Origin: Murdochiella sp. Marseille-P8839
GTDB taxonomy: Bacteria; Bacillota; Clostridia; Tissierellales; Peptoniphilaceae
Length of the DNA stretch: 64,000 nt
Reading direction: 5' to 3'
Assembly (NCBI GenBank): GCA_019753405.1
Contig: JAIKLF010000005.1
Location: 78,706-142,705, forward strand
Both the position numbers and the translations under genes were made by a program. The notes under the pieces are model-generated. The model was not told where the DNA came from and searched no databases. It saw only the letters and a program-made list of their open reading frames with translations. Below are positions 1 through 8,441 of this stretch, one piece after another; position 1 is the stretch's first letter, and each line of letters begins with the position of its first letter.

Positions 1-1
1 A

Positions 2-2017
2 ATGCGTTTGACGGCGACGTCGGCGGTGAATTATCTGAAGGAATCGATGCAGGTGCCGGAAGTGTTCCTGTTTCCGCTATTGGATGCGGAGGACCCCGGA
101 ATGCTCAGCGACGAGCTGGCCACCCATCTGGATCTTCGGCATGATGAAGAACTGGATCTGCTGCAAGAGCTGGATCTGCAGGAACGTTTGTATAAACTTC
201 GTGCCGACATTTCCCTGCTGACGAAACTTTCCCGTTTGGATAAGGAAATTAACGAAAAAGCGCAGGAACGCTTGCAGCAGTCACAAAAGGAATTTGTTCT
301 GCGCGAACAGATCAATATCCTGCGTGCGGAACTGGGGGAAACTGAAGGGGATCCCGACACGCTGGTGGATGAATATCGCGAAACCTTTGCGGCGCTGCCG
401 CTTTCGGAAGAAGCGCGTTCGGCGGTGGACAAGGAATTGGACCGCTTGGCCTATCTGTCCCCAATGTCACCGGATGTCAATGTCTCGCGCACCTATTTAG
501 ACACATTGGCTTCCCTTCCTTGGGGAAGTTATACGGAAGATGTCGAAGACCTTTCCTACAGTCAGCATATCCTGGACCGCGATCACTACGGCTTACGCGA
601 AGTAAAAGAGCGCATTCTGGAGTTTATTGCGGTGCGTCAACTGCGCAAAGACTCCAAAGGCTCCATTCTTTGCTTCGTCGGCCCGCCGGGTGTGGGCAAA
701 ACCTCTATTGCACGCGGTATTGCGGCATCCATCGGGCGAAAATTCGTTTCGATGCGCCTGGGCGGTGTCTCCGATGAAGCGGAAATTCGCGGACATCGAA
801 AGACCTATGTTGGTGCTATGCCTGGGCGTATTATTTATCATATGACGAAGGCAAAGAGCATGAATCCGGTATTTTTGCTGGATGAAGTGGATAAGATCGG
901 CAGCGATTTTCGCGGCGATCCGGCCAGTGCATTGTTGGAAGTGCTGGATCCGGAGCAGAATATGGCATTTCAGGATCGCTTTTTGGAAATCCCCTTTGAT
1001 CTTTCGCAGGTCATGTTCATCACGACGGCAAACACAACGGAAACCATTCCGCGTCCGTTGCTGGATCGTATGGAAGTCATCCGCATCGAAGGCTATACCG
1101 ACCAGGAAAAAATGGTTATTGCCAAACATCATCTGTTGCCCAAAGCGCGCAAAGAAAGCGGCTTAACGACGAAGCAACTCTCGCTTCCTCCTGCGATTCT
1201 GGCGGATGTATTGCATTTTTATACGCGTGAGGCGGGTGTACGCGAATTGGAACGCCAGATCGAAAAGATTTGCCGTCGCGCGGCAAAAAGCATTGTGTCA
1301 GGGGAAGAAACGGTGCGCGTCGGAAAAAAGAATCTGCCGGATTTTCTGGGCATGCCGAAATATGCCGATGAGCCGCTGGCAAAGACGCCGCAAATCGGCG
1401 TGGTAAACGGATTGGCCTGGACAGAGGTCGGGGGTGAGATTCTCAAAGTAGAGGCGAACCTCATGACGGGGCACGGCGGTGTGCTGACGACGGGCTCCAT
1501 TGGCGACGTCATGCGTGAATCGGCGCAATTGTCGTTGTCGTTTGTGCGCGCGAATGCGAAACGTTACGGCATTGATCCGGGATTCTACAATTATTACGAT
1601 ACGCACATCCATATGCCGGAGGGCGCTGTGCCGAAAGATGGCCCTTCTGCCGGTATTACCATTTTGACCGCTCTGGTTTCGGCGCTTACCAAGCGTCCGG
1701 TACGCAATGATATTGCGATGACCGGAGAAATGACCCTGACCGGCCAGGTTCTTGCCATCGGCGGATTGAAGGAAAAGGTCTTGGCGGCGCGTCGCTACCA
1801 CATTACGACCATCTTTTTACCGAAAGAAAATCATCGCGATTTGATGGAGATCGAAGAGGAAGTGAAGGAAGGCTTGCACTTCGTGGAGATTTCCCATGTT
1901 GATGAAGTCATTCAGGCCGCTCTTCTGGAGCCGGTGGAAAGCAAAAAGCCCATCGTTTTTCAGGCAGAGAAGATGCCCAACCTCGGTTTTCATTTTGCCC
2001 CGTCTGCGAACCTTTGA
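2..2017 (+). CDS. lon: ATP-dependent Lon protease, 5'-truncated by window edge
   Basis: LonA-type cytoplasmic AAA+ serine protease that degrades misfolded and regulatory proteins. The visible 671 residues cover the end of the N-domain, a coiled-coil stretch (about 55-110), the AAA+ module with Walker A GPPGVGKT (227-234) and Walker [10 protein letters not shown], and the C-terminal protease domain. The catalytic dyad is Ser549 in PKDGPSAG and Lys592, exactly 43 residues later as in known Lon proteins. Family members are about 770-800 aa, so roughly 100 N-terminal residues lie upstream of the window; the ATG at position 2 is probably internal. It is followed by a degenerate tandem repeat and then engB. 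Confidence 0.97.
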   Translation: MRLTATSAVNYLKESMQVPEVFLFPLLDAEDPGMLSDELATHLDLRHDEELDLLQELDLQERLYKLRADISLLTKLSRLDKEINEKAQERLQQSQKEFVLREQINILRAELGETEGDPDTLVDEYRETFAALPLSEEARSAVDKELDRLAYLSPMSPDVNVSRTYLDTLASLPWGSYTEDVEDLSYSQHILDRDHYGLREVKERILEFIAVRQLRKDSKGSILCFVGPPGVGKTSIARGIAASIGRKFVSMRLGGVSDEAEIRGHRKTYVGAMPGRIIYHMTKAKSMNPVFLLDEVDKIGSDFRGDPASALLEVLDPEQNMAFQDRFLEIPFDLSQVMFITTANTTETIPRPLLDRMEVIRIEGYTDQEKMVIAKHHLLPKARKESGLTTKQLSLPPAILADVLHFYTREAGVRELERQIEKICRRAAKSIVSGEETVRVGKKNLPDFLGMPKYADEPLAKTPQIGVVNGLAWTEVGGEILKVEANLMTGHGGVLTTGSIGDVMRESAQLSLSFVRANAKRYGIDPGFYNYYDTHIHMPEGAVPKDGPSAGITILTALVSALTKRPVRNDIAMTGEMTLTGQVLAIGGLKEKVLAARRYHITTIFLPKENHRDLMEIEEEVKEGLHFVEISHVDEVIQAALLEPVESKKPIVFQAEKMPNLGFHFAPSANL

Positions 2018-2057
2018 TGACGATAACTGCGCCCTGGCACAACACCGAAGCGAATCG

Positions 2058-2222
2058 TCGAGACAGCGATAAGCTGTGCATAAGGTCGGCGAAGACAGAG
2101 ACTGTTCAATATGGACAGCGAAGAAAGCAGACTGTGCTTAAAAGATAGCGAGGAAAGCAGGCTGTGCATGACGGACTGCGAAGATAGCAGACTGTGCATA
2201 ATGGACTGCGAAACGGACAGGA
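2058..2222. repeat. Degenerate ~30-bp tandem repeat between lon and engB
   Basis: The lon-engB gap holds about five imperfect units of roughly 30 bp. The best-preserved begin at 2113, 2144, 2173 and 2203 and share the cores GGACTGCGAAGA, AAGCAG and ACTGTGCAT. The repeat runs up to the engB ribosome site. No ORF or clear terminator is seen inside it. The unit sequence is not shared with the other arrays of the window. Confidence 0.8.
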
Positions 2223-2228
2223 GAAACC

Positions 2229-2840
2229 ATGAAAGTCATCACCTCTGCATTAGAAGCCATGGCGGTTGATCCTGCCCAGTATCCGAAAGAGGAGCTGCCG
2301 GAAATCGCCTTTGCCGGACGTTCGAATGTAGGAAAATCAACGTTAATCAACACCTTTTGTCAACGAAAAAAATTAGCCTATACGTCTTCTACGCCGGGAA
2401 AAAATCGTACAGTGAATTTCTACGGCGTGGAGGCGGAGTGGGCGGATACACGTCATCGGTTCCGGCTGGTGGACCTTCCGGGCTACGGATATGCGAAAGT
2501 CGCACGGCATGCGCAGGACGACTGGGCCAAAAGTATCAACACATATCTTGAGGAGCGAAAAGGGTTATTGGAAGTGATTCTGCTCTGTGATTTGCGTCAC
2601 GCGCCGACCGCGCAGGACATCCAAATGATGGAATGGATTCGTGCACAAGGGTATCGCGGTCTGGTTATTGCAACCAAGGCGGATAAGCTCCCCACCACCA
2701 AGGTGCTTGCACAGCGCAACGCGATGGCGAAGGCATTAGCTGTTTCGAAGGAAGACGTCTATCCGTATGCCGGGAGCGTCGCGACAAAGTCCTTCGGCAT
2801 TGAAGAGATTCGGGCGTTGTTTTGCACGCTGTTGTCCTAA
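2229..2840 (+). CDS. engB: Ribosome biogenesis GTP-binding protein EngB (YsxC/YihA)
   Basis: TRAFAC GTPase of 203 aa needed for late assembly of the large ribosomal subunit. The G1 loop GRSNVGKS is at residues 30-37, G3 DLPGYG at 82-87, and G4 TKADK near 150. Length and motifs fit the EngB family. ATG at 2229 follows GGAGAAACC. Its position after lon is a common Bacillota arrangement (lon-engB/ysxC). Confidence 0.95.
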   Translation: MKVITSALEAMAVDPAQYPKEELPEIAFAGRSNVGKSTLINTFCQRKKLAYTSSTPGKNRTVNFYGVEAEWADTRHRFRLVDLPGYGYAKVARHAQDDWAKSINTYLEERKGLLEVILLCDLRHAPTAQDIQMMEWIRAQGYRGLVIATKADKLPTTKVLAQRNAMAKALAVSKEDVYPYAGSVATKSFGIEEIRALFCTLLS

Positions 2841-2938
2841 GATGCCCGAAGAGGAAACATCGTCTTTACCTTCTCTTTATTAGACGCTGCTTTTCTTGTG
2901 CTCGCCTTTGCTATACTTAACAGGAGAAAGGGAACGAT

Positions 2939-4102
2939 ATGAAAGTATTACTCACCAGCGATTTAAATCCGGATACCGTCAACGGGGTTATCGTTTCCGT
3001 GCTCATGCTCAAACAGGAGCTGGAACGTCAGGGCTGTGAGGTAAAATTGCTCACGCTCTCTTCTACGCGGGAGACGTATCGGGAGGGAGAGATTTATTAT
3101 GTCGGTTCGATTCCCCTGGATGCGATTTATCCCGATTTACGTGCTTCGCTGAATACGCGCAGTGCGCTGGTGGATGAACTGATTGCCTGGAAGCCGGATA
3201 TCATTCATTCGCAGTGTGAATTTTTCACCTATTCCTTTGTGCAGCGGATTGCTAAGCATTGTCACTGTCCAATTATCCATACTTACCACACACAATACGA
3301 GTACTATACAAAATACGTTTTGCCGGGCAATTGGGACGGCTTTCTGGCGCGCGTGATGGCTTTGCGCCTGCGCTCCGCTGACGTCGTCATCGCACCGACG
3401 GAAAAAACGAAAAACTATCTGCTGAGCGAAAACATCTGTTCTTCCGTGCGGGTCATCCCGACGGGAATCGATCTGGAAGCATTTTCGCGTGCCGGCACAC
3501 CGGAAGAAATGGCTGTGCTGCGAAAAAAGCTGGGCGTACCGTCTTCTTGGCGCCTCTACGGCAATGTAGGGCGCGTGGCGCAGGAAAAGAATCTGGATGA
3601 AGTGCTCGCCATCCATCAGCGCGTGCGTGAACAGCGCGATGATGTGGGATTGCTTATTGTCGGTGATGGCGCCGGAATGAAACAGCTAAAAAAACAAATT
3701 GAGGAACGTGCACTGGGCGAGAGTGTTTTTCTTACCGGCATGGTACCGAAAGAAACGGTGGGGTCCTATTATCAGCTGCTGGATTTCTTCATCTCGGCTT
3801 CGGTATCGGAAACGCAGGGACTAACCTATATTGAAGCACTGGCCAATGGCCGCCCGGTCATTGCGCGGCGGGATGACGCGATTGCGCATGTGGTGCAAAG
3901 CGATGTCAACGGCTACCAGTATGACACGACGGATGAGTGCGTAAATATTCTTTTGCAGCTTCTCGCAGATGACGCTTTGTATGCCCGTTGGAAACAGGGT
4001 GCATGGGAAAGCCGTGATCAATTCAGCAAGAAACATTTCGGTGAGCGCGTGTTTGCGCTCTATCAGGAACAGTTGCGTGTAGCCGAAGAAAACAAAGGCT
4101 GA
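2939..4102 (+). CDS. GT4-family glycosyltransferase, probably membrane glycolipid or polysaccharide synthesis
   Basis: A 387-aa GT-B fold glycosyltransferase (group 1). The N-terminal half carries the acceptor-domain start MKVLLTSDLNPDTVNGV and HTYHTQYE. The C-terminal half has the nucleotide-sugar motif E-x7-E (E291 to E299, within SETQGLTYIEALANG). It resembles 1,2-diacylglycerol 3-glucosyltransferases that start glycolipid synthesis in Bacillota, but acceptor and sugar cannot be fixed from sequence. It has no membrane segment, so it is probably a peripheral cytoplasmic-face enzyme. ATG 2939 follows AGGAGAAAGGG. A TATACT hexamer at 2912-2917 could be a -10 element, but no good -35 is visible. 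Confidence 0.85.
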   Translation: MKVLLTSDLNPDTVNGVIVSVLMLKQELERQGCEVKLLTLSSTRETYREGEIYYVGSIPLDAIYPDLRASLNTRSALVDELIAWKPDIIHSQCEFFTYSFVQRIAKHCHCPIIHTYHTQYEYYTKYVLPGNWDGFLARVMALRLRSADVVIAPTEKTKNYLLSENICSSVRVIPTGIDLEAFSRAGTPEEMAVLRKKLGVPSSWRLYGNVGRVAQEKNLDEVLAIHQRVREQRDDVGLLIVGDGAGMKQLKKQIEERALGESVFLTGMVPKETVGSYYQLLDFFISASVSETQGLTYIEALANGRPVIARRDDAIAHVVQSDVNGYQYDTTDECVNILLQLLADDALYARWKQGAWESRDQFSKKHFGERVFALYQEQLRVAEENKG

Positions 4103-4203
4103 TTTCCGAACAGAACGACACAACATCTGATTCTGGCAAAGTGATGTCAAGGCGGATTCCGGGCAGAACGAAACAAACTGATTCCGTGTAGAGCGAAGCC
4201 TCG
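4103..4203. repeat. Short degenerate repeats before the VTT-domain gene
   Basis: Three to four imperfect units built on CTGATTCCG...CAGAACGAAAC fill the gap after the glycosyltransferase stop and end at the ribosome site of the next gene. It is one of several gene-end repeat tracts in this window. Confidence 0.6.
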
Positions 4204-4214
4204 AAGGAGGATTG

Positions 4215-5018
4215 ATGACAGATCCTACGACAACGAATAACGAAGAAAAGCAGGAACAGGAAAACGAAATAGAAAAAGAGAACGAGCACGAGAAGGAACA
4301 CGAGAAAGAGCGCGAGAAGGAGCCTGAGAAAGAGCACGGGAAAGAGCATGAACACTCTATTTCGTCGTGGCGAAAGGCACATCCGATTGATCCCGTGAAG
4401 TCGGCAAAGTTACGTCGTCTGGTGACGATCGCTACGATTATAGGTATCTCTATCTGTATCGTGCTCGGCCTCTATGGATGGCATTTGGGCATTTTCACCA
4501 ATACGGAGAAGATGCAGGAATTCATCTCCCGTTCGGGGGCATGGGGTGTTTTCTTTTTCTTCCTGTTGCAGATTATCCAATGTATTATTCCCATTATTCC
4601 GGGGAATGTGACCTCTCTTTTCGGCATCTACTTTTTTGGACCGCTTCCGGGCTTTCTGCTCAACTATCTGGGAATCTGTACCGGCGAGGTGATTATTTTT
4701 CTACTTGCCCGTGCATTCGGCCCGACGTTTGTCCATGCCTTGATGAAGCCGCAGACTTTTGACAAATACAGCAAATGGTTGGATGCCAATGATGAGAAGA
4801 TTAAAAAGTTCTTCATTTGGACGATGGTGCTCCCCGGTATGCCGGATGATGTGATCTGTATGATTATGGGGCTGACGAAAATGCCGTTTAAGACGTTTTT
4901 TCTTCATTTGCTTTGGACCAAAGTGCCGGCACTGCTTGTGTACACGTTCTTCTTGGACTATGCCTTCAAACAGGGCGGTGAGTTCTTCCGCTGGTTGAAA
5001 GCGACCTTTATGAGCTAA
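4215..5018 (+). CDS. TVP38/TMEM64 (VTT/DedA-like) membrane protein with charged N-terminal repeat
   Basis: A 267-aa integral membrane protein with a VTT (SNARE-associated/DedA-like) domain at about residues 75-265: several hydrophobic spans and the family pattern FGPLPGFLLNYLG...FLLARAFG. Family members are linked to membrane homeostasis and lipid transport. Residues ~10-50 form a low-complexity Glu/Lys/His repeat of EKE(H/R/P) units, encoded by near-repeating GAGAAGGAACAC-type DNA, probably a cytosolic tail. A TTG at 4212 is in frame, but ATG 4215 is preferred because AAGGAGG (4204-4210) is four bases away. A strong terminator follows. Confidence 0.85.
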   Translation: MTDPTTTNNEEKQEQENEIEKENEHEKEHEKEREKEPEKEHGKEHEHSISSWRKAHPIDPVKSAKLRRLVTIATIIGISICIVLGLYGWHLGIFTNTEKMQEFISRSGAWGVFFFFLLQIIQCIIPIIPGNVTSLFGIYFFGPLPGFLLNYLGICTGEVIIFLLARAFGPTFVHALMKPQTFDKYSKWLDANDEKIKKFFIWTMVLPGMPDDVICMIMGLTKMPFKTFFLHLLWTKVPALLVYTFFLDYAFKQGGEFFRWLKATFMS

Positions 5019-5080
5019 AAAGATTGGCCTGTTGACGACTCTTGTTTCTTGGACAGAGCCTGACAACCTTTTGAATTTAA

Positions 5081-5113
5081 GCCGTCAGGGGTGGCCCCCC
5101 TGACGGCTTTTCA
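5081..5113 (+). terminator. Rho-independent terminator of the VTT gene; also first palindrome of the array
   Basis: An 11-12 bp GC-rich stem (GCCGTCAGGGG / CCCCTGACGGC) is followed by TTTT. Its core CAGGG-N7-CCCTG (5086-5102) has the same length and phase as the array that follows: the next unit starts exactly 42 bp later. The array may therefore have grown from this terminator. Confidence 0.85.
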
Positions 5114-6000
5114 TATTATGTCTTTATCAGGGATGCGGTCCCTGGCGATGTTCTAATTCCGTCGTTTCCCAGGGTTAATCAAGCCCTGACGATGTTCGAC
5201 ATTACGTGTTTATCAGGGTTGTCGACCCTGGCGATGTTCCATTTTCGTCGTTTCCCAGGGGCGATCGGCCCCTGTTAACGTTCGATATTACGCTTTTATC
5301 AGGGCTGTCACCCCTGATGTCTTTCCGTATTACATTTTTATCAGGGGCACCGTCCCTGCCGATGTTGCATTTTCATCGTTTCTCAGGGTTGATTGAGCCC
5401 TGACGATTCTTCATATTATGTCTTTATCAGGGATGCTGTCCCTGACGATGTTTTATTTCCGCTATTTCTCAGGATTAATCGGTCCCTGATAACGTTCGAT
5501 ATTATGCTTTTATCAGGGACAGCACCCCTGATGACTTTCCATATTATGTCTTTCCCAGGGTCGCCGTCCCTGCCGATGTTTCATTTTCGCAGTTTCTCAG
5601 GGTTGATCGAGCCCTGACAACATTCAGCATTACGGTTTTATCAGGATCGCCGCGCCTGATGTTTTTCTGTATTACATTTTTATCAGGGTCGCTGTCCCTG
5701 ATGATGTTCTATTGCCGTCGTTTCTCAGGGCTGATCGAACCCTGACAACGTTCCGTATTACGTCTTTATCAGGATCGCCGTCCCTCACGACTTTTCATAT
5801 TATGTCTTTTCCAGGGACGCTGTCCCTGACGATATCCCATTTCCGTCATTTCTCAGGGTTAATCGAGCCCTGACAACGTTCGATATTACGTGTTTATCAG
5901 GGTCACCATCCCTGACGATGTCCCGTTTCTGTCGTTTTCCAGGGTTGATCAGACCCTGATAACGTTCGATATTACATTTTTATCAGGGCCGAGGCCTTTA
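5086..6000. repeat. 22-unit palindrome array, CAGGG-N7/9-CCCTG with constant 25-bp spacers
   Basis: Units start at 5086, 5128, 5170, 5214, 5256, 5300, 5342, 5384, 5428, 5470, 5514, 5556, 5598, 5642, 5684, 5726, 5770, 5812, 5854, 5898, 5940 and 5984. There are two types: A (17 bp, 5-bp arms, 7-nt centre) and B (19 bp, typically CAGGGTTGATCGAGCCCTG). Every inter-palindrome spacer is exactly 25 bp, so steps are 42 bp after A and 44 bp after B. The order is AAB AB AAB AB AAB AAB AAB AB A. Spacers fall into a few related classes (those before B contain CGTCGTTTC; those after B contain CGTTCGATATTACG) and are not unique. Mean period is about 42.8 bp. No coding frame survives, because the 86- and 128-bp super-units are not multiples of three. 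Confidence 0.93.
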
Positions 6001-6228
6001 TCGCTGCGACGTTTCCTCTAAAGATACAGAGGGACGCGGCCTTAATGGACACGACGCTTCCTCTAACAATACAGGTCCTACAACATATGCGTTGGGAGAG
6101 CATAAAAAGCTGTGGGATACGGTGAGACAAAATGGAAACGCGGGCGAGACACGACATATGAGAGAATTAATTGAACGTAGAGAACTCGATGTTTATAGAG
6201 AAATATGCCGATAAGGAGGTGGTCAAGC
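6001..6228. other. Array-to-gene junction, two further degenerate units
   Basis: Past the last palindrome are two ~55-bp related segments sharing CGACG(T/C)TTCCTCTAA and AATACAG/GATACAG (about 6005-6095). A non-repetitive A+T-rich stretch then leads to AAGGAGG at 6213-6219. No gene is seen. The promoter of the downstream gene should lie here, but no convincing -35/-10 pair was identified. Confidence 0.5.
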
Positions 6229-7038
6229 ATGATGGAGAAAGATGACATCGCGAAAGCAAGAACAAAGTTAAAACAGCTAAGCGCTTGTTTGCGCATGCTT
6301 CAACCGGAGTATTTAGAAGGAAGACTGGAAATTAAAACCAATGCGAAGACGCCAGAATACTTTTGGCACACCAACCGGAACGGCAGAATCAAACGAAGCT
6401 ATATTCCAAAATCACAGCTGGATTGCGCAAAGGCTCTTGCCCAAATCAGTTATAACGAAAAGGTTGCGCGGCGACTAGAGAGCCTGTCAAGAAAGTTACC
6501 TTTATCCATCAGTGAAATCGACCAGGCGGTAAATCAAGTGTACCTTGATTTGCATCCTTTACGAAGAGAGCTCGTCGTGCCTGTGCAAAAAACGGAAGAG
6601 CAAAAATTTGAAGCTTGGAAAAAACAAAGCTATGAAGGACTACCGTTTCGGGAGGGAGATACGACGGAAATTGTTACCAATCTTCAGGAGCAAGTTCGTT
6701 CAAAATCGGAAAAAATTTTAGCAGACTATTTTCTTTCGCAAGGCATCTTTTACAAATATGAGTGTCCACTATATCTTTCGGACACTATAGTTTACTATCC
6801 GGATTTCACCTTTTTTCACCCACGGCGGAATTATGAAATCTATTGGGAGCATTTTGGCCGGATGGACCTTCCCTCGTATGCCATTAACGCCGTAAAGAAA
6901 ATACGCTTGTATGAGGAAAATGGAATTTTTCTTGGCAAACGGCTCATCATCACTTTTGAAGGGAATCCGCTTGTTTTAGATATGCAACGCGTGCAAGCAC
7001 TCATTGACCAATTTGAGCTACGACTTTGTGCAAGATAA
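6229..7038 (+). CDS. Uncharacterised protein with PD-(D/E)XK nuclease-like C-terminal domain, paralogue 1
   Basis: A 269-aa soluble protein, function not known to me. The C-terminal half fits a PD-(D/E)XK-like core: E161 (VRSKSEKILADYF), D192 (YYPDFTFF), E203 and E207 (EIYWEHFG), K223/K224, then a strand LIITFE. The YWEHFG pattern is known from nuclease-like domains attached to some bacterial helicases. The N-terminal half (1-155) has no recognised domain but shares GRLEI, ALAQISY and LHPLRR with the second paralogue at 26320-27159. Spacing E-31-D-11-E is identical in both. ATG 6229 is chosen over 6205 because AAGGAGG (6213-6219) precedes it. The gene is more A+T rich than its neighbours and abuts the palindrome array, so it may be acquired DNA. 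Confidence 0.7.
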   Translation: MMEKDDIAKARTKLKQLSACLRMLQPEYLEGRLEIKTNAKTPEYFWHTNRNGRIKRSYIPKSQLDCAKALAQISYNEKVARRLESLSRKLPLSISEIDQAVNQVYLDLHPLRRELVVPVQKTEEQKFEAWKKQSYEGLPFREGDTTEIVTNLQEQVRSKSEKILADYFLSQGIFYKYECPLYLSDTIVYYPDFTFFHPRRNYEIYWEHFGRMDLPSYAINAVKKIRLYEENGIFLGKRLIITFEGNPLVLDMQRVQALIDQFELRLCAR

Positions 7039-7182
7039 GAGCGCAGGGCGGCTCTTATTTGATTCCCATGCCAAATTTTTGAGAGGATACGCCGAAAAAG
7101 ATCCGCTATATCGGATTTTGATCTTGTTGAAGAAGGATAACACGGCCGGCACGTTGTCTACCAGGGCGGAGTAAACAAAGAA
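7039..7182 (+). other. Possible gene remnant after paralogue 1
   Basis: A reading frame stays open from about 7028 (GTG) to a TAA near 7174, about 48 codons, in a different frame from the upstream gene. Its predicted peptide contains YAEKDPLYRILILLKK, but it has no ribosome site and matches no family I recognise. A weak hairpin AAGAGC...GCTCTT (7037-7056) covers its beginning. It is more likely a decayed fragment than a working gene. Confidence 0.25.
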
Positions 7183-7222
7183 GCGGCGTCCGAACTCATC
7201 GTTCGGGCGCCGCCTTTCTTTT
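7183..7222. terminator. Bidirectional terminator between paralogue 1 and rubredoxin
   Basis: A 13-bp stem GCGGCGTCCGAAC / GTTCGGGCGCCGC with a 5-nt loop and one G-U pair is followed by TTTCTTTT on the plus strand. On the minus strand it is followed by TTCTTTGTTT, so it can end both convergent transcripts. Confidence 0.85.
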
Positions 7223-7257
7223 CAACTATAGTGCTAATTGATGCGCCATCTCTCCCC

Positions 7258-7415
7258 GTAAAGCAACATCTCTTTCTGTAAAGCAAGATTTCTTTCCGTA
7301 AAGCAACATTTCTTTTCAGAGAGAAGCCTTTCTTTCCGTAGAGCAACCCTCTTTTCGCAGAGAAGCCCTCTTTTCAAAGGAACATTTCTCTTTCCGGAGA
7401 GCAAATCGCATCTTC
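7258..7415. repeat. 20-bp degenerate tandem repeat, ~8 units
   Basis: Units of almost constant 20 bp follow GTAAAGCAACATTTCTTTCC, starting at 7258 (7258, 7278, 7298, 7318 and onward), with GAGAGAAGCC variants in later units. The tract lies downstream of the rubredoxin gene (minus strand), between its stop and the bidirectional terminator. Confidence 0.8.
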
Positions 7416-7455
7416 ACTGTCTATGCGTACGCCTTTTACGTTATCGGCGTTGCCG

Positions 7456-7620
7456 TTATTCGTTTACCGGTTCAAACTCGTCTTTGCCTACACCACAGAC
7501 CGGGCAAACCCAATCCTCCGGAAGGTCTTCAAACGCCGTACCCGGTTTGATTCCATTCTCGGGATCGCCGATTTCGGGATCGTAAATGTGTCCACAAGCG
7601 GTGCATTCATATTTTTTCAT
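7456..7620 (-). CDS. Rubredoxin
   Basis: A 54-aa electron carrier with a single Fe(Cys)4 centre. The protein begins [16 protein letters not shown] and contains the second knuckle [15 protein letters not shown]. The iron ligands are Cys6, Cys9, Cys39 and Cys42, with the usual aromatic/acidic rubredoxin pattern between them. The ATG at 7620 follows GGAGGAAAAAGC. In anaerobes rubredoxin typically passes electrons to superoxide reductase, rubrerythrin or flavodiiron proteins; none of these is next to it here. It was found by translating the minus strand because it is very short. Confidence 0.95.
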   Translation of the reverse strand: MKKYECTACGHIYDPEIGDPENGIKPGTAFEDLPEDWVCPVCGVGKDEFEPVNE

Positions 7621-7668
7621 GCTTTTTCCTCCATCTTATTTATTTGATTCATTTCATCGCACTCCCAT

Positions 7669-7708
7669 CAAGTGCTGTCGCACTTGCATAAGCGCTATTC
7701 TATGTATA
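7669..7708 (-). promoter_or_regulatory. Rubredoxin promoter and leader hairpin
   Basis: On the minus strand an extended -10 (TGGTATACA; hexamer 7708-7703) precedes a leader containing a perfect 7-bp inverted repeat CAAGTGC / GCACTTG with a 4-nt loop (7669-7686). The hairpin lies about 50 bp upstream of the start codon and has no T tract, so it may act on mRNA stability or as an operator. No strong -35 is seen. Confidence 0.45.
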
Positions 7709-7904
7709 CCATATTTCCTTTTCTTCAAACGATCCTTGTCTTATGTCTGTACTTTTAAACACTTTTCGAGTAGTTTCTAGTACTTTCGAGTAACTGAAGC
7801 GGTAACATCTCCATGGCCCATTTGTTAGCAAACATTAACAGAGAATCACCGTTCTTGGTAGCATGCGCCTTTCCCGCTTCATCCGTTATGAGTCGCATTT
7901 GTTT

Positions 7905-7985
7905 GGGTATGAAAAGAACGAAATCAAAAGGAAAGAATCCGAAAGAAGCCAAAGAAATAGACCCGAAAGAAACTAAAGAAATATA
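7905..7985. repeat. ~23-bp degenerate repeat upstream of the RsbW-type gene
   Basis: Two clear and one poorer copies of a unit like CCGAAAGAAGCCAAAGAAAT occur just before the RsbW-type gene. The rest of the 7709-8027 gap shows no gene. A 72-codon open frame (7813-8031) crosses the repeat and lacks a ribosome site. Confidence 0.5.
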
Positions 7986-8027
7986 CCTTTTTCCCGGGCA
8001 ACGAAGCCAAACCGAAAGGAGGATTTC

Positions 8028-8441
8028 GTGACGTATTTTTATTCGTGCGCCGTACCGAGCGAAATCGCTTCGGTATGCGCGACCGTTCGCGAGCAAATTG
8101 CAAATATGCGAGAGCAGTGTGCGTTGGACAGTGAGCAGCTGATGGATCTGCGCCTTATTCTCAGCGAGCTCATGATTAACGGCTGCGAACACGGCAACCA
8201 CAATGATCACGGTAAGCGTGTGCATTTGCGTCTCATGGTCACCGATACGCTGATTCATATCCGTGTACGTGACGAAGGCAGCGGATTTGAGCTGAATCTG
8301 GAAACAAACGAAAAGAATCATCTGGATTGCGGCGGGCGTGGCCTGCGCATCGTTGCGAAACTGGTGGACGAAATGGACGTCAAGCGAAACGAAGTCCATT
8401 GCGTTTTGCGTCGCACAAGGCGCCTTTCACCAAAACATTAG
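8028..8441 (+). CDS. RsbW/SpoIIAB-type anti-sigma-factor-like ATPase (HATPase_c_2)
   Basis: A 137-aa GHKL-fold protein kinase-like domain. The N-box is ELMINGCEHGN (about residues 47-57), the G1 box DEGSGF (about 83-88) and the G2 box GGRGLRIV (about 103-110). Such proteins bind sigma factors or phosphorylate STAS-domain antagonists; no STAS protein, PP2C phosphatase or sigma gene is nearby, so its partner is unknown. GTG at 8028 is used because AAAGGAGGA (8015-8023) lies at ideal distance. The last ~10 codons and the stop are made of the first unit of the tandem repeat that follows, so the C-terminal tail is repeat-derived. Confidence 0.85.
   Translation: MTYFYSCAVPSEIASVCATVREQIANMREQCALDSEQLMDLRLILSELMINGCEHGNHNDHGKRVHLRLMVTDTLIHIRVRDEGSGFELNLETNEKNHLDCGGRGLRIVAKLVDEMDVKRNEVHCVLRRTRRLSPKH

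Noticed and set aside
5206..5617. Open frames of 65 and 74 codons inside the palindrome array
   Set aside because: They exist only because of the repeat; unit steps of 42 and 44 bp do not keep frame and there is no ribosome site.
5086..6000. CRISPR array
   Set aside because: Units are short palindromes with base changes, and the spacers share a few consensus classes rather than being unique; no cas gene is present in the window.
7028..7174. Small gene after paralogue 1
   Set aside because: Kept only as a low-confidence remnant: no ribosome site and no recognisable family.
7813..8031. 72-codon frame upstream of the RsbW-type gene
   Set aside because: No ribosome site, crosses a low-complexity repeat, and overlaps the real start of the next gene.
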